From contig JAABTN010000009.1 in assembly GCA_011389895.1 (NCBI GenBank), forward strand, positions 29,278 to 93,277: 64,000 nucleotides of DNA. The letters are read 5' to 3'. The notes beneath the pieces are model-generated. The model was not told the origin of the DNA, did not search any database, and saw only the letters and a program-made list of their open reading frames with translations. The translations under genes were made by a program, and so were the position numbers. Positions 55,991 through 64,000 of this stretch are shown one piece after another (position 1 is the first letter of the stretch; each line of letters begins with the position of its first letter). The stretch comes from Maritimibacter sp. Lineage in GTDB: Bacteria > Pseudomonadota > Alphaproteobacteria > Rhodobacterales > Rhodobacteraceae.

Positions 55991-56845
55991 TTATCCTTCC
56001 AGACTGGCTATGGCCTCTGCTTTTGCCAGCAGGGCCTTCGCGGTCACGATATGCAGATTCTCCACGATCTTTCCATCCACGACTGCAACGCCCTGCCCAT
56101 TTGCCTCGACCTCGTCAAAAGCCGCGATCTGGCGGCGGGCAAGGTCGATGTCGTCTTGGGAGGGCGCGAACATCTCGTTGGCGGTCGCGATCTGGGCCGG
56201 GTGGATCAAGGTCTTGCCATCAAAACCAAGGTCACGCCCTTGTTCGCATTCCTCGCGCAGGCCCGCGTCGTCCTTGAAGGCGTTATAGACACCATCCACG
56301 ATCACCACCCCTGCGGCACGCGCGGCAACCAGGCTTGTCTGAAGGGCGGTCTGCACCGTGGCGCGCCCCGGCACCATGCGGCATCCCAGCTCTTTCACCA
56401 GGTCGTTGGTCCCCATGACGATCCCGCCAAGACGCGGATGCGCCGCGATTTCGCGCGCGTTCAAAATGCCTTCGGGCGTTTCCATCATCGCCCAGAGCGG
56501 CACATCGGGGATCATTTCGGCCAAGGTTTCAAGGTCATAGGCCGAGTTCACCTTGGGCAGGAGCAGCGCGTCGATATCGGCTCCGGTCATCGCCTCGATG
56601 TCCTGACGCCCCCAGACAGTGTCGAACCCGTTGATCCGCACGATCTTCATCCGTGGGCCAAAACCGCCCTTGTCAAGCTCGGCGCGCAGGGTCACGCGCG
56701 CCTCGGCCTTGGCGTCCGGCGACACCGCGTCTTCGAGGTCAAAGATGATGGCATCGGCGGGCAGGTCGCGGGCCTTGTCCAAGGCCCGTTGTTTCGAGCC
56801 GGGAATATAGAGCACGGAGCGGACCGGGCGGGTCGATTGGGTCAT
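55991..56845 (-). CDS. mcl2: (3S)-malyl-CoA thioesterase (Mcl2), CitE-like
   Basis: 284 residues, CoA-ester-lyase (CitE) fold: RSVLYIPGSKQRALDKA, DAIIFDLEDAV, MMETPEGILNA, VMGTNDLVKELG and GFDGKTLIHPAQ. The sequence and length fit Mcl2, which hydrolyses (3S)-malyl-CoA to malate, rather than the longer Mcl1 lyase. Completes glyoxylate plus acetyl-CoA assimilation to malate. The upstream frame is much longer but lacks homology; ATG 56845 is the start. Confidence 0.9.
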   Translation of the reverse strand: MTQSTRPVRSVLYIPGSKQRALDKARDLPADAIIFDLEDAVSPDAKAEARVTLRAELDKGGFGPRMKIVRINGFDTVWGRQDIEAMTGADIDALLLPKVNSAYDLETLAEMIPDVPLWAMMETPEGILNAREIAAHPRLGGIVMGTNDLVKELGCRMVPGRATVQTALQTSLVAARAAGVVIVDGVYNAFKDDAGLREECEQGRDLGFDGKTLIHPAQIATANEMFAPSQDDIDLARRQIAAFDEVEANGQGVAVVDGKIVENLHIVTAKALLAKAEAIASLEG

Positions 56846-57174
56846 GATTCGTCCTCGCGGTAATTTTGTTGCGCGAGAGAACACAGGCGCGCACGAATTG
56901 GCAACAGCAAAAGCGCCGCAACGCAGAAAACAGGGGCGTTGTTTGCGGCATTGCCCCGCCGGGGTCCGCTCCTGCGCGCGACGCATTAACCAAAACGAAG
57001 GAGGCCTTGCGCCACAGTTGACGCATAGGCCGGGCGTTCGGTGCCCCCGATGGCGCGCCGATGGGGTCTTCGACCATGGGTCGAGGATCGGACGGACCAT
57101 CGCTTGGCAGGATACAGGGCGCTTTGGCCGGGGGCCGGTGATGCCAATGCCCATCGACCAGAAGGACGAAACCG
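56846..57174. other. Intergenic region between mcl2 and the small secreted protein gene
   Basis: 329 bases without a gene. An inverted repeat CAACGC-n11-GCGTTG at 56919-56941 lies 74 bases before mcl2 and sits among several GCAA/TTGC motifs, so this is the probable mcl2 control region. The half near 57175 must hold the promoter of the small plus-strand gene. No RNA gene recognised. Confidence 0.45.
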
Positions 57175-57489
57175 ATGACCCGGATGTTTTCAGCACTCTC
57201 GCTTGGGCTCGCCGCCTGCATGGCGCTGCCCGCCACGGGCCACGCACAATCGGGCAACTGCGCCCCGCGCGACCGGGTGATCGCCCAGCTTTCCGAACGG
57301 TTCGGCGAGGCGCGCCAATCCATCGGCATGGCGGCGGGCGACCGGGTGGTCGAAATGTTCGCCTCGCCCGACACCGGCACATGGACCATCACCATGACGA
57401 TGCCCTCGGGGCTGACCTGTATCATCGGGGCCGGCGAGGCATGGGAAAGGGTGGAGGAGGCGGCGACGCCCGCGGGCCAGCCGGTCTGA
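57175..57489 (+). CDS. Small secreted protein of unknown function
   Basis: 104 residues. Signal peptide MTRMFSALSLGLAACMALP with cleavage likely after GHA (GHAQS). The mature part has two cysteines (NCAPRD, LTCIIG) that could form a disulfide, and ends with acidic GEAWERVEEAA. Recognisable as a type of short exported protein found in Rhodobacteraceae, but no function is known. Convergent with the TauE/SafE gene three bases downstream. Confidence 0.72.
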   Translation: MTRMFSALSLGLAACMALPATGHAQSGNCAPRDRVIAQLSERFGEARQSIGMAAGDRVVEMFASPDTGTWTITMTMPSGLTCIIGAGEAWERVEEAATPAGQPV

Positions 57490-57492
57490 CTC

Positions 57493-58245
57493 TCATACCA
57501 GCGCATCCCAGATCAGCTTTGATCCGGTGACGGTGAGCAGGGCATAGGTGACAAGGAAATAAAGCTGCTCGGGCATGATCCTGTGCAGCTTCACCCCCAA
57601 CCAGACGCCGATGACGGCGACCGGGGTCAGGATCACGTCGGCCTTCACCGTCTCCCAACTGAAGATGCCGAGAAAGGCATAGGGGATGAACTTCATCAGG
57701 TTGATCGCCCAGAACATGAGCACTGTGGTCGCCTGATAGGTCGTCTTGTCCAACTGACGACTAAGCAGGAACACCGCCGCAGGCGGCCCGCCCGCATGGC
57801 TCACGAAGGAGGTGAACCCGCCCACGACCCCGGCAATCGCCCCGCCAAGCTGTCCCATCGGGGCCTTGGCCGGGCGGAGCCACCGGAACCGCCGGGCGAG
57901 TTGAAAGAGCACGAACCCGATCGCCACGCCCCCGATGAGCAGCCGGAACAGGTCCGCGTTGGCGAACCGGTAGAGCATCGTGCCAATCAACACGCCGGGC
58001 ACCGCGCCAAGGATGAAAACCAGCGCCGCCGCGCCATCCCATTTTTTCCAATAGGGCTTCAGCGCGGTCACATCCATCAGCATCAGAAGCGGCAGCATCA
58101 GGCCAATCGCCTGCCCCGGCTCAAGAATCAGGGCGAGCAAAGGTGTGGCCGCAAAGGCCGCGCCGGAGCCAAAGCCGCCCTTCGATATCCCGGCGAAAAT
58201 CACCGCCGGGATCGCGAAGGCGAAGAATGTGAGGTCGAGTGCCAT
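57493..58245 (-). CDS. TauE/SafE-family sulfite/anion exporter
   Basis: 250-residue inner-membrane protein with about eight helices in the two-repeat layout of TauE/SafE: first repeat AGISKGGFGSGAAFAATPLLAL, second repeat GAIAGVVGGFTSFVSHAGGPP. Relatives export sulfite, sulfoacetate or other small acids. Start at MALDLTFF because the extra upstream residues lack homology. The specific substrate is unknown. Confidence 0.88.
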   Translation of the reverse strand: MALDLTFFAFAIPAVIFAGISKGGFGSGAAFAATPLLALILEPGQAIGLMLPLLMLMDVTALKPYWKKWDGAAALVFILGAVPGVLIGTMLYRFANADLFRLLIGGVAIGFVLFQLARRFRWLRPAKAPMGQLGGAIAGVVGGFTSFVSHAGGPPAAVFLLSRQLDKTTYQATTVLMFWAINLMKFIPYAFLGIFSWETVKADVILTPVAVIGVWLGVKLHRIMPEQLYFLVTYALLTVTGSKLIWDALV

Positions 58246-58382
58246 GCTGCGACTGCTCGCGAAGTCCCTGATCGCCTTGACCTTTAGCGGTATCGCCCGG
58301 GGGCGCAACCCGTGAGGGCATGGTTGCGGCTCTTGATCACACCGGGCAACGGGGCTAGGCAGCGACCGGACACCAAAACTGA

Positions 58383-59360
<978 letters not shown>

Positions 59361-59381
59361 TCGCTGCGACCAGATTGTGAG

Positions 59382-59409
59382 GGGGTCGGGGTCTACCCGG
59401 CCCCTTTTT
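59382..59409 (+). terminator. Rho-independent terminator of mdh
   Basis: Stem GGGGTCGGG/CCCGGCCCC (one G-U pair) with loop GTCTA, followed by TTTTT on the plus strand, 22 bases after the mdh stop. It overlaps the end of the convergent glycosyltransferase-like gene. Confidence 0.85.
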
Positions 59410-60424
59410 CGTTGAGCGCATCGAACAACGCCGCGTAGCGCGCGAAGAACGCCGGGTCGCGCCGGACAAGTGCCCGGTCGAAGGCCTCGGGCGTCAGGTC
59501 GACCTCAACCCCAAGATCCGCGAGCGCGGGGCGCGGATCGAACCGCCGCTCCACGATCAGGTCACGTTCCTTGAGCGCCGCGATCTGTTGGGGGCCAAGC
59601 GTCTTGATCCCGTCGTGAAACGCCCGGACCCGCCCGGGACGCGCGGTGTTTCTAAGCAGGAAGCGGATCTGGTCCTGCCGAAACACCCCGTCCGGCCCGT
59701 CGCCCTTCATGAAATGCCGGATGTCCCCGCGCCGCAGCATCTTTGCAATGAAATGGGCGCGGGTGATCCCGTCGAAGTGCAAGAGGGCATCGTCCAGCTT
59801 CACCTCTTGTTTCTCGACCGCACCACCGGGCACGCGGCGCGCCATGTGGATGTCGAAGCGACGCGCGGACCCTTGCCGCACCATCACCTTGCCCACCAGA
59901 TGCCCGGTCATCCCGTAGCCCAGAAACCGGGTCCAACGGCCATAGATCGCCTCGGCATGGGTTTGAAACTGCCAGTCGCGGCGTCGAAATATGCCGTCGA
60001 AGATATGCGCGGCAGGGGTGTCCAGCAGACCGACCCGCTCGATAACCCGCAGACGCAGGACATGGGTCCGGGGGTCGATGTCGGTGATTGCCTGTTTGAT
60101 CCGCGCCCCGTCCGCCACGAATTCATCCGCGTCGCATTGCAACAACCAGTCGACGTTGGCGCGACCTTGGGCGTGGTTGGCGTTCTTCACCTGTCGCCCG
60201 GTCTGCCGTTCGGGGCGCGTGCCGCCCTGCATCGTGGTCCAATAGGCGTCATCGCACAGGGTCAGTGTGACACCGGGCAGCGGGGCGAGAAGCGCCTCGG
60301 CCTCGGGGTTCGGGCGGTCGAGATAAAGATGCACTTCGCGGGCCCCTTGCGCGATGTGCCATCCGGCGAAGGCCGCGATCAGCGGGGCGGGTTCGTCCAC
60401 CGTGGCGACGACACCCCAGCTCAT
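59393..60424 (-). CDS. Glycosyltransferase family 2-like protein (PF13704 type), copy A
   Basis: 343 residues. Starts SWGVVATVDEPAPLIAAFAGWH, with nucleotide-sugar DxD-type motif in DWLLQCDADEF. The rest is a soluble, basic domain with LLHFDGITRAHFIAKMLRR. Related over most of its length to the adjacent upstream gene, with which it overlaps by four bases. Probably modifies a surface glycan; donor and acceptor unknown. Confidence 0.78.
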   Translation of the reverse strand: MSWGVVATVDEPAPLIAAFAGWHIAQGAREVHLYLDRPNPEAEALLAPLPGVTLTLCDDAYWTTMQGGTRPERQTGRQVKNANHAQGRANVDWLLQCDADEFVADGARIKQAITDIDPRTHVLRLRVIERVGLLDTPAAHIFDGIFRRRDWQFQTHAEAIYGRWTRFLGYGMTGHLVGKVMVRQGSARRFDIHMARRVPGGAVEKQEVKLDDALLHFDGITRAHFIAKMLRRGDIRHFMKGDGPDGVFRQDQIRFLLRNTARPGRVRAFHDGIKTLGPQQIAALKERDLIVERRFDPRPALADLGVEVDLTPEAFDRALVRRDPAFFARYAALFDALNEKGAG

Positions 60425-61446
60425 GCGCCATCCCGCCGTTTCGCCCGCCGTTTCTGGCGCACGATGGTCTGCGCGCGTGCCGAAAGCTCGCGCTGGTGCG
60501 GCCGGTCGAACCCGGCTGATGAGAAGTCCATGGCAAGATGCGGCGCGATCTGCGCCACGGCCCCGGGAATGTCGATGGTGGGCCGAAACAGACGCCCCTC
60601 GGCCTCCAACGTGGCGGTCTGCGAAGGGTCCAGCCGGTAGAGCGCTTCGTGCACCCTGAGGGCGGCGCGCTCGGGGTCGGGCGCGCGCAGAATGGCGCCG
60701 ATTGTGGCCATGCGTTCCGGGTTGAGAAGCTGGTTCATCGCGGCACCTTGTGCGGCATATCGCAGGTTCTTCAAGCCCCAGTGGCGCGGTGTGATCCCGT
60801 CGAAATGCAGGATGCGCGCTTCCGTCGCGCTGTGCCGGGGCAAAACCGGTCCTCCCTCAGCCGCACGCAGCTTGTGGATCGCGAGAAACCCGTCGCCCTG
60901 TCGGGCCATCGCTTTGCCCGCCGAATAGCCGCCAAGCCCCCCCGAAAGCGCCCGCGCGCGTTTGGCATAGACGGCTTCGGCCAGCGCGGGCCGGTCATGC
61001 AGGCCCGCGCGAAAGACGCCTTCGAACATGTCCCTGCCATAGGCTTGGGTCCAGCAGCGTTCGATGTTGGGGATATGCAGCCAGCGCGCATCATCCGGCA
61101 TGGCCGCCCATTCCGCCTCCAACGGCTTGGGAAGCCACAGGAATTCATCCGCATCGGCGTGCAGCAGCCAATCCAGATCGCTGGTCTGGCGCACCCGGTT
61201 GGCATTCAACGTCTGCTTCTTGGTCTGGATGCCCGGGGGCTTTCGAAACCCGAAACTGCGCCAATGGTCCGACGTGCAGCGGGTCACCTTGACCCCCGCG
61301 ATGCCCTCGGCAATCTCTGCCGCCGGATCGTCGGGCAGGTCAAAAAACAGATGAACCGACGCGGCCCCCAGCGCGAGGTGATGACAGGCAAAGCCAACTA
61401 CGAGCGAGACGGGTTCACGCACCGTGGCCACCACGCCCCAACGCAT
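60421..61446 (-). CDS. Glycosyltransferase family 2-like protein (PF13704 type), copy B
   Basis: 341 residues from MRWGVVATVREPVSL, the start that aligns with copy A; a TTG at 61503 would add 19 residues. DWLLHADADEF is the DxD-type motif and RILHFDGITPRHWGLKNLRY matches the copy A block. The two genes look like a diverged tandem duplication in one transcript. No other glycan genes surround them. Confidence 0.78.
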   Translation of the reverse strand: MRWGVVATVREPVSLVVGFACHHLALGAASVHLFFDLPDDPAAEIAEGIAGVKVTRCTSDHWRSFGFRKPPGIQTKKQTLNANRVRQTSDLDWLLHADADEFLWLPKPLEAEWAAMPDDARWLHIPNIERCWTQAYGRDMFEGVFRAGLHDRPALAEAVYAKRARALSGGLGGYSAGKAMARQGDGFLAIHKLRAAEGGPVLPRHSATEARILHFDGITPRHWGLKNLRYAAQGAAMNQLLNPERMATIGAILRAPDPERAALRVHEALYRLDPSQTATLEAEGRLFRPTIDIPGAVAQIAPHLAMDFSSAGFDRPHQRELSARAQTIVRQKRRAKRRDGA

Positions 61447-61627
61447 CGCGGCAGGTTGCGCGCCCGTCGGGGAACCGGCCCGGGGAAGGGGATCTTCGCT
61501 CAAGGGGCGTTACTGCCAAAACCAAACGTTGCGGAAGCCTAGTGCCTATCCTTATGGTGTGTCCAGATTTCGCTTTCGATTTCGGGGCGAAACCGACAAC
61601 ATCGCGCCGACAGACGAAGGGACGGAC

Positions 61628-62197
61628 ATGACAGTCAAACGCAGGGCCGATTTCGCGGAAAACCGTCTTCGCATTCTCGAGGCCGCGAATGAGATTTTCG
61701 TGGAAGACGGCGTTGGCGCACCGCTGGATTCCATCGCGAAACGGGCCGGGATCGGTCGCGCAACCTTCTTTCGGCATTTTCCCGACCGCCGCGCCTTGAT
61801 CAACGAGATGCTGGACATGTTTCTCGCCGATCTTGAAGTGAAGGCGAAAGAGATCCCTGTCGAAGGCGAAGGGCTTTTCGATCTCGTGCGTCATTTCTTT
61901 GACGAGATGATCGCCAATGCGCCGATCGCCGATTACCTGCGTGCGCAAAGCCGTGAAGACCCAGCCCTGCTTGACGCGGTCGAACGGTTCAACGCGCTTC
62001 TCGGACCGCATGTGAAACATGCCATTGATGAAAAGCTGGTCGGCCCCGAATTGCGCACCAACGATATCGTCATTCTCGCGGTGATGCTGGCGGCGGCGGC
62101 CACGACGCCCAACATCGGGCCCGAGGGGCGACGCCGGGCCTATGACGTCGTGTTTCAGGGTCTGCGCCAGACCGATCGTGCGCGCACCCCGGCCTGA
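61628..62197 (+). CDS. TetR-family transcriptional regulator
   Basis: 189 residues. N-terminal TetR helix-turn-helix (NRLRILEAANEIFVEDGVGA, then LDSIAKRAGIGRATFFRHFPDRRALINEML) and a helical effector domain. Ligand unknown. It ends 300 bases before sucC and is divergent from the glycosyltransferase pair; either could be a target. Confidence 0.88.
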   Translation: MTVKRRADFAENRLRILEAANEIFVEDGVGAPLDSIAKRAGIGRATFFRHFPDRRALINEMLDMFLADLEVKAKEIPVEGEGLFDLVRHFFDEMIANAPIADYLRAQSREDPALLDAVERFNALLGPHVKHAIDEKLVGPELRTNDIVILAVMLAAAATTPNIGPEGRRRAYDVVFQGLRQTDRARTPA

Positions 62198-62356
62198 TCC
62201 GCCCTGATCCGCGCGGGGCACGGGACGTCGCTGTTGGCGAATTTCGCGGCTTTTGAACCGAACCCGACCGGTTTTTTGCCCGGAACGCCCCGAAATACGC
62301 CAAAACGCGGTTGAAACCTCCTGTCAGAACCCTGTGTCAGCCTGTCGCAGGCGGGT

Positions 62357-62389
62357 TTTGTGATCACACGATTTCGCCTTGTGATCACA
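62357..62389 (+). promoter_or_regulatory. Twin TGTGATCACA palindromes upstream of sucC
   Basis: Perfect palindromes TGTGATCACA at 62359-62368 and 62380-62389, starting 21 bp apart. The downstream one ends 108 nt before the sucC ATG. The flank TTTGTGATCACACG is identical to that at sdhC read in the gene direction. The rest of the 62198-62497 gap holds a T/G-rich stretch (62398-62418) and no gene. Confidence 0.85.
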
Positions 62390-62497
62390 GACGGGGGATT
62401 TTTGGGGCATTTTCCCCCCTTCGTCCAGAATCCCGTTTATTCCCCGGGGCAAGATGTGCATGCATCGGAACGAACGCAAACCAGCAGGGACGAGTTC

Positions 62498-63691
62498 ATG
62501 AACATCCATGAATACCAGGCGAAGGCACTCCTTCGCGAATACGGCGCCCCGGTCTCAGATGGCCGTGTCGTTATGAAAGCCGATGAGGCCAAGTCGAAAG
62601 CGGGCGAAATGGACGGGCCGCTCTGGGTCGTGAAAGCCCAGATACACGCCGGTGGCCGCGGCAAGGGGTCATTCAAGGAAGAGAGCGCGGGCGAAAAGGG
62701 CGGTGTCCGGCTGGCCAAATCGGTCGAAGAAGCTGCCGACGAAGCCAAGAAGATGCTGGGACGCACGCTTGTCACCCACCAGACGGGACCGGCGGGCAAA
62801 CAGGTCAACCGCGTCTATATCGAGGCCGGGTCGGACATCGAGAAAGAGCTATACCTCGCCCTTCTGGTTGATCGGGTCACCAGCCGCGTGTCCTTCGTCT
62901 GCTCCACCGAGGGCGGTATGGACATCGAAGAGGTCGCGGCTTCGACGCCGGAAAAGATCCTGACCTTCTCGGTCGATCCGGCCACCGGATACCAGGCGTT
63001 CCACGGTCGCCGCATCGCTTTTTCGCTGGGGCTTGAAGGCGGGCAGATCAAGCAATGCGTGAAGCTCATGGGTCAGCTTTATCGGGCCTTTGTCGAGCGC
63101 GACATGGAGATGCTTGAAATCAACCCGCTGATCGTTACCGACTCTGGCGATCTCAAGGTGCTCGATGCCAAGCTGGGGTTCGACAGCAACGCGCTTTATC
63201 GTCAATCGGACGTGGCCAACCTGCGCGATGAGACGGAAGAGGACCCGAAGGAACTCGAAGCCTCCAAGTACGACCTCAACTACATCGCGCTCGACGGGGA
63301 AATCGGCTGCATGGTGAACGGCGCGGGCCTTGCCATGGCGACGATGGACATCATCAAGCTCTACGGCGCCGAACCCGCCAACTTCCTCGACGTGGGCGGT
63401 GGCGCGACGAAAGAGAAAGTCACCGAGGCGTTCAAGATCATCACCTCGGACGACAACGTCAAAGGCATCCTCGTGAACATCTTCGGCGGCATCATGCGCT
63501 GCGACGTCATCGCCGAGGGCGTGATCGCCGCGGTGAAGGAGGTCGGATTGCAAGTGCCGCTTGTCGTGCGTCTCGAAGGCACGAACGTGGAACAAGGCAA
63601 AGAGATCATCGCAGGGTCCGGCCTCAATGTGATCGCCGCCGACAACCTGTCGGACGGGGCCGAGAAAATCGTGAAAGCGGTGAAGGGATAA
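62498..63691 (+). CDS. sucC: Succinyl-CoA synthetase (ADP-forming) beta subunit
   Basis: 397 residues, the usual SucC length. N-terminal [22 protein letters not shown]-grasp [26 protein letters not shown] and the C-terminal [17 protein letters not shown] phosphate-binding power helix region. Makes ATP and succinate from succinyl-CoA in the TCA cycle. The longer open frame to 62360 runs through the palindromes and is not coding. Confidence 0.97.
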   Translation: MNIHEYQAKALLREYGAPVSDGRVVMKADEAKSKAGEMDGPLWVVKAQIHAGGRGKGSFKEESAGEKGGVRLAKSVEEAADEAKKMLGRTLVTHQTGPAGKQVNRVYIEAGSDIEKELYLALLVDRVTSRVSFVCSTEGGMDIEEVAASTPEKILTFSVDPATGYQAFHGRRIAFSLGLEGGQIKQCVKLMGQLYRAFVERDMEMLEINPLIVTDSGDLKVLDAKLGFDSNALYRQSDVANLRDETEEDPKELEASKYDLNYIALDGEIGCMVNGAGLAMATMDIIKLYGAEPANFLDVGGGATKEKVTEAFKIITSDDNVKGILVNIFGGIMRCDVIAEGVIAAVKEVGLQVPLVVRLEGTNVEQGKEIIAGSGLNVIAADNLSDGAEKIVKAVKG

Positions 63692-63697
63692 TCTGAC

Positions 63698-64000
63698 ATG
63701 GCCATTCTCATCGACGAAAACACAAAGGTCATCTGTCAGGGTCTCACCGGCTCGCAGGGCACCTTTCACACCGAACAGGCCGTGGCTTACGGCACCAACA
63801 TGGTCGGCGGCGTGACGCCGGGCAAAGGCGGCCAGACGCATCTTGACCTTCCGGTCTTCAATTCGGTGCACGAGGCCATGGCAAAGACCGAAGCCAACGC
63901 TTCGGTCATCTACGTGCCGCCGCCCTTTGCCGCGGACAGTATCCTTGAAGCCATCGACGCCGAGATGGAGCTGATCGTCTGCATCACCGAGGGTATTCCG
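63698..64000 (+). CDS. sucD: Succinyl-CoA synthetase alpha subunit (3' truncated by window edge)
   Basis: First 101 codons. [24 protein letters not shown] is the CoA-binding N-terminus, followed by [23 protein letters not shown]. It begins six bases after sucC and continues beyond the window. Partner of SucC. Confidence 0.96.
   Translation, partial: MAILIDENTKVICQGLTGSQGTFHTEQAVAYGTNMVGGVTPGKGGQTHLDLPVFNSVHEAMAKTEANASVIYVPPPFAADSILEAIDAEMELIVCITEGIP

Noticed and set aside
62360..62497. In-frame extension of sucC upstream to 62360
   Set aside because: The extra residues lack homology and the stretch contains the palindrome pair; SucC proteins begin at MNIHEY.

Overview
The window reads as an ordinary chromosomal segment of a marine-type alphaproteobacterium, most likely Rhodobacteraceae (Roseobacter group). 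The reasons are the high GC, a Bzt/Aap-type amino-acid ABC transporter, a GlpSTPQUV glycerol ABC transporter next to glpD and glpK, an ectoine-degradation cluster, ethylmalonyl-CoA-pathway genes beside sdh/mdh/suc, and an rpmH-rnpA-yidD-(ttcA)-yidC-engB-argB neighbourhood. I see no phage, transposase, CRISPR array, plasmid origin or rRNA. There is one tRNA, tRNA-Arg(ACG).

Layout. 1-3290 (+): amino-acid ABC transporter (bztB fragment, bztC, bztD). 3334-11847 (-): rpmH, rnpA, yidD, a sulfotransferase-like gene, ttcA, an EAL-domain protein, yidC, engB, argB and a SixA-like phosphatase. 12117-15631 (+): a TVP38 membrane protein, a flavoprotein disulfide reductase and an orphan histidine kinase. 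tRNA-Arg follows, then a divergent TetR/VOC pair with two operator palindromes. 17006-27233: glycerol regulon (glpR on -, glpD-S-T-P-Q-U-V-K on +), then an iron-type alcohol dehydrogenase. 28458-35246: ectoine catabolism (doeA/eutD on -; eutB, eutC, asnC, ssd and an aminotransferase on +) without the deacetylase gene. 35424-38885: nadABC. 38970-44620: tamA-tamB. 44649-49760: a LuxR-type regulator, a 560-bp gene-free region, a TesA-like esterase and a YbbA/YbbP-like ABC system.

49838-64000 is a central-carbon block: sdhCDAB (-), a DUF4344 protein, mesaconyl-CoA hydratase, a DUF1737 protein, NnrU, (3S)-malyl-CoA thioesterase (-), a small secreted protein (+), a TauE/SafE permease (-), mdh (+), two related glycosyltransferase-like genes (-), a TetR regulator (+), and sucC with the start of sucD (+). 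These genes link glyoxylate/acetyl-CoA assimilation, succinate oxidation, malate oxidation and succinyl-CoA turnover.

The most striking uncatalogued signal is regulatory. sdhCDAB and sucCD each carry a pair of TGTGATCAC(A) palindromes exactly 21 bp apart, 108-121 nt before the start codon, inside a 33-bp block that matches at 27 positions once oriented to the gene. Other operator-like structures are paired CGAATATnnnCGAAAA repeats between glpR and glpD and twin TGTATGT palindromes between the TetR and VOC genes. I found no convincing new multi-gene system such as a defence or secretion island; the novelty here is mainly in regulation and in gaps or degenerate residues within known pathways.
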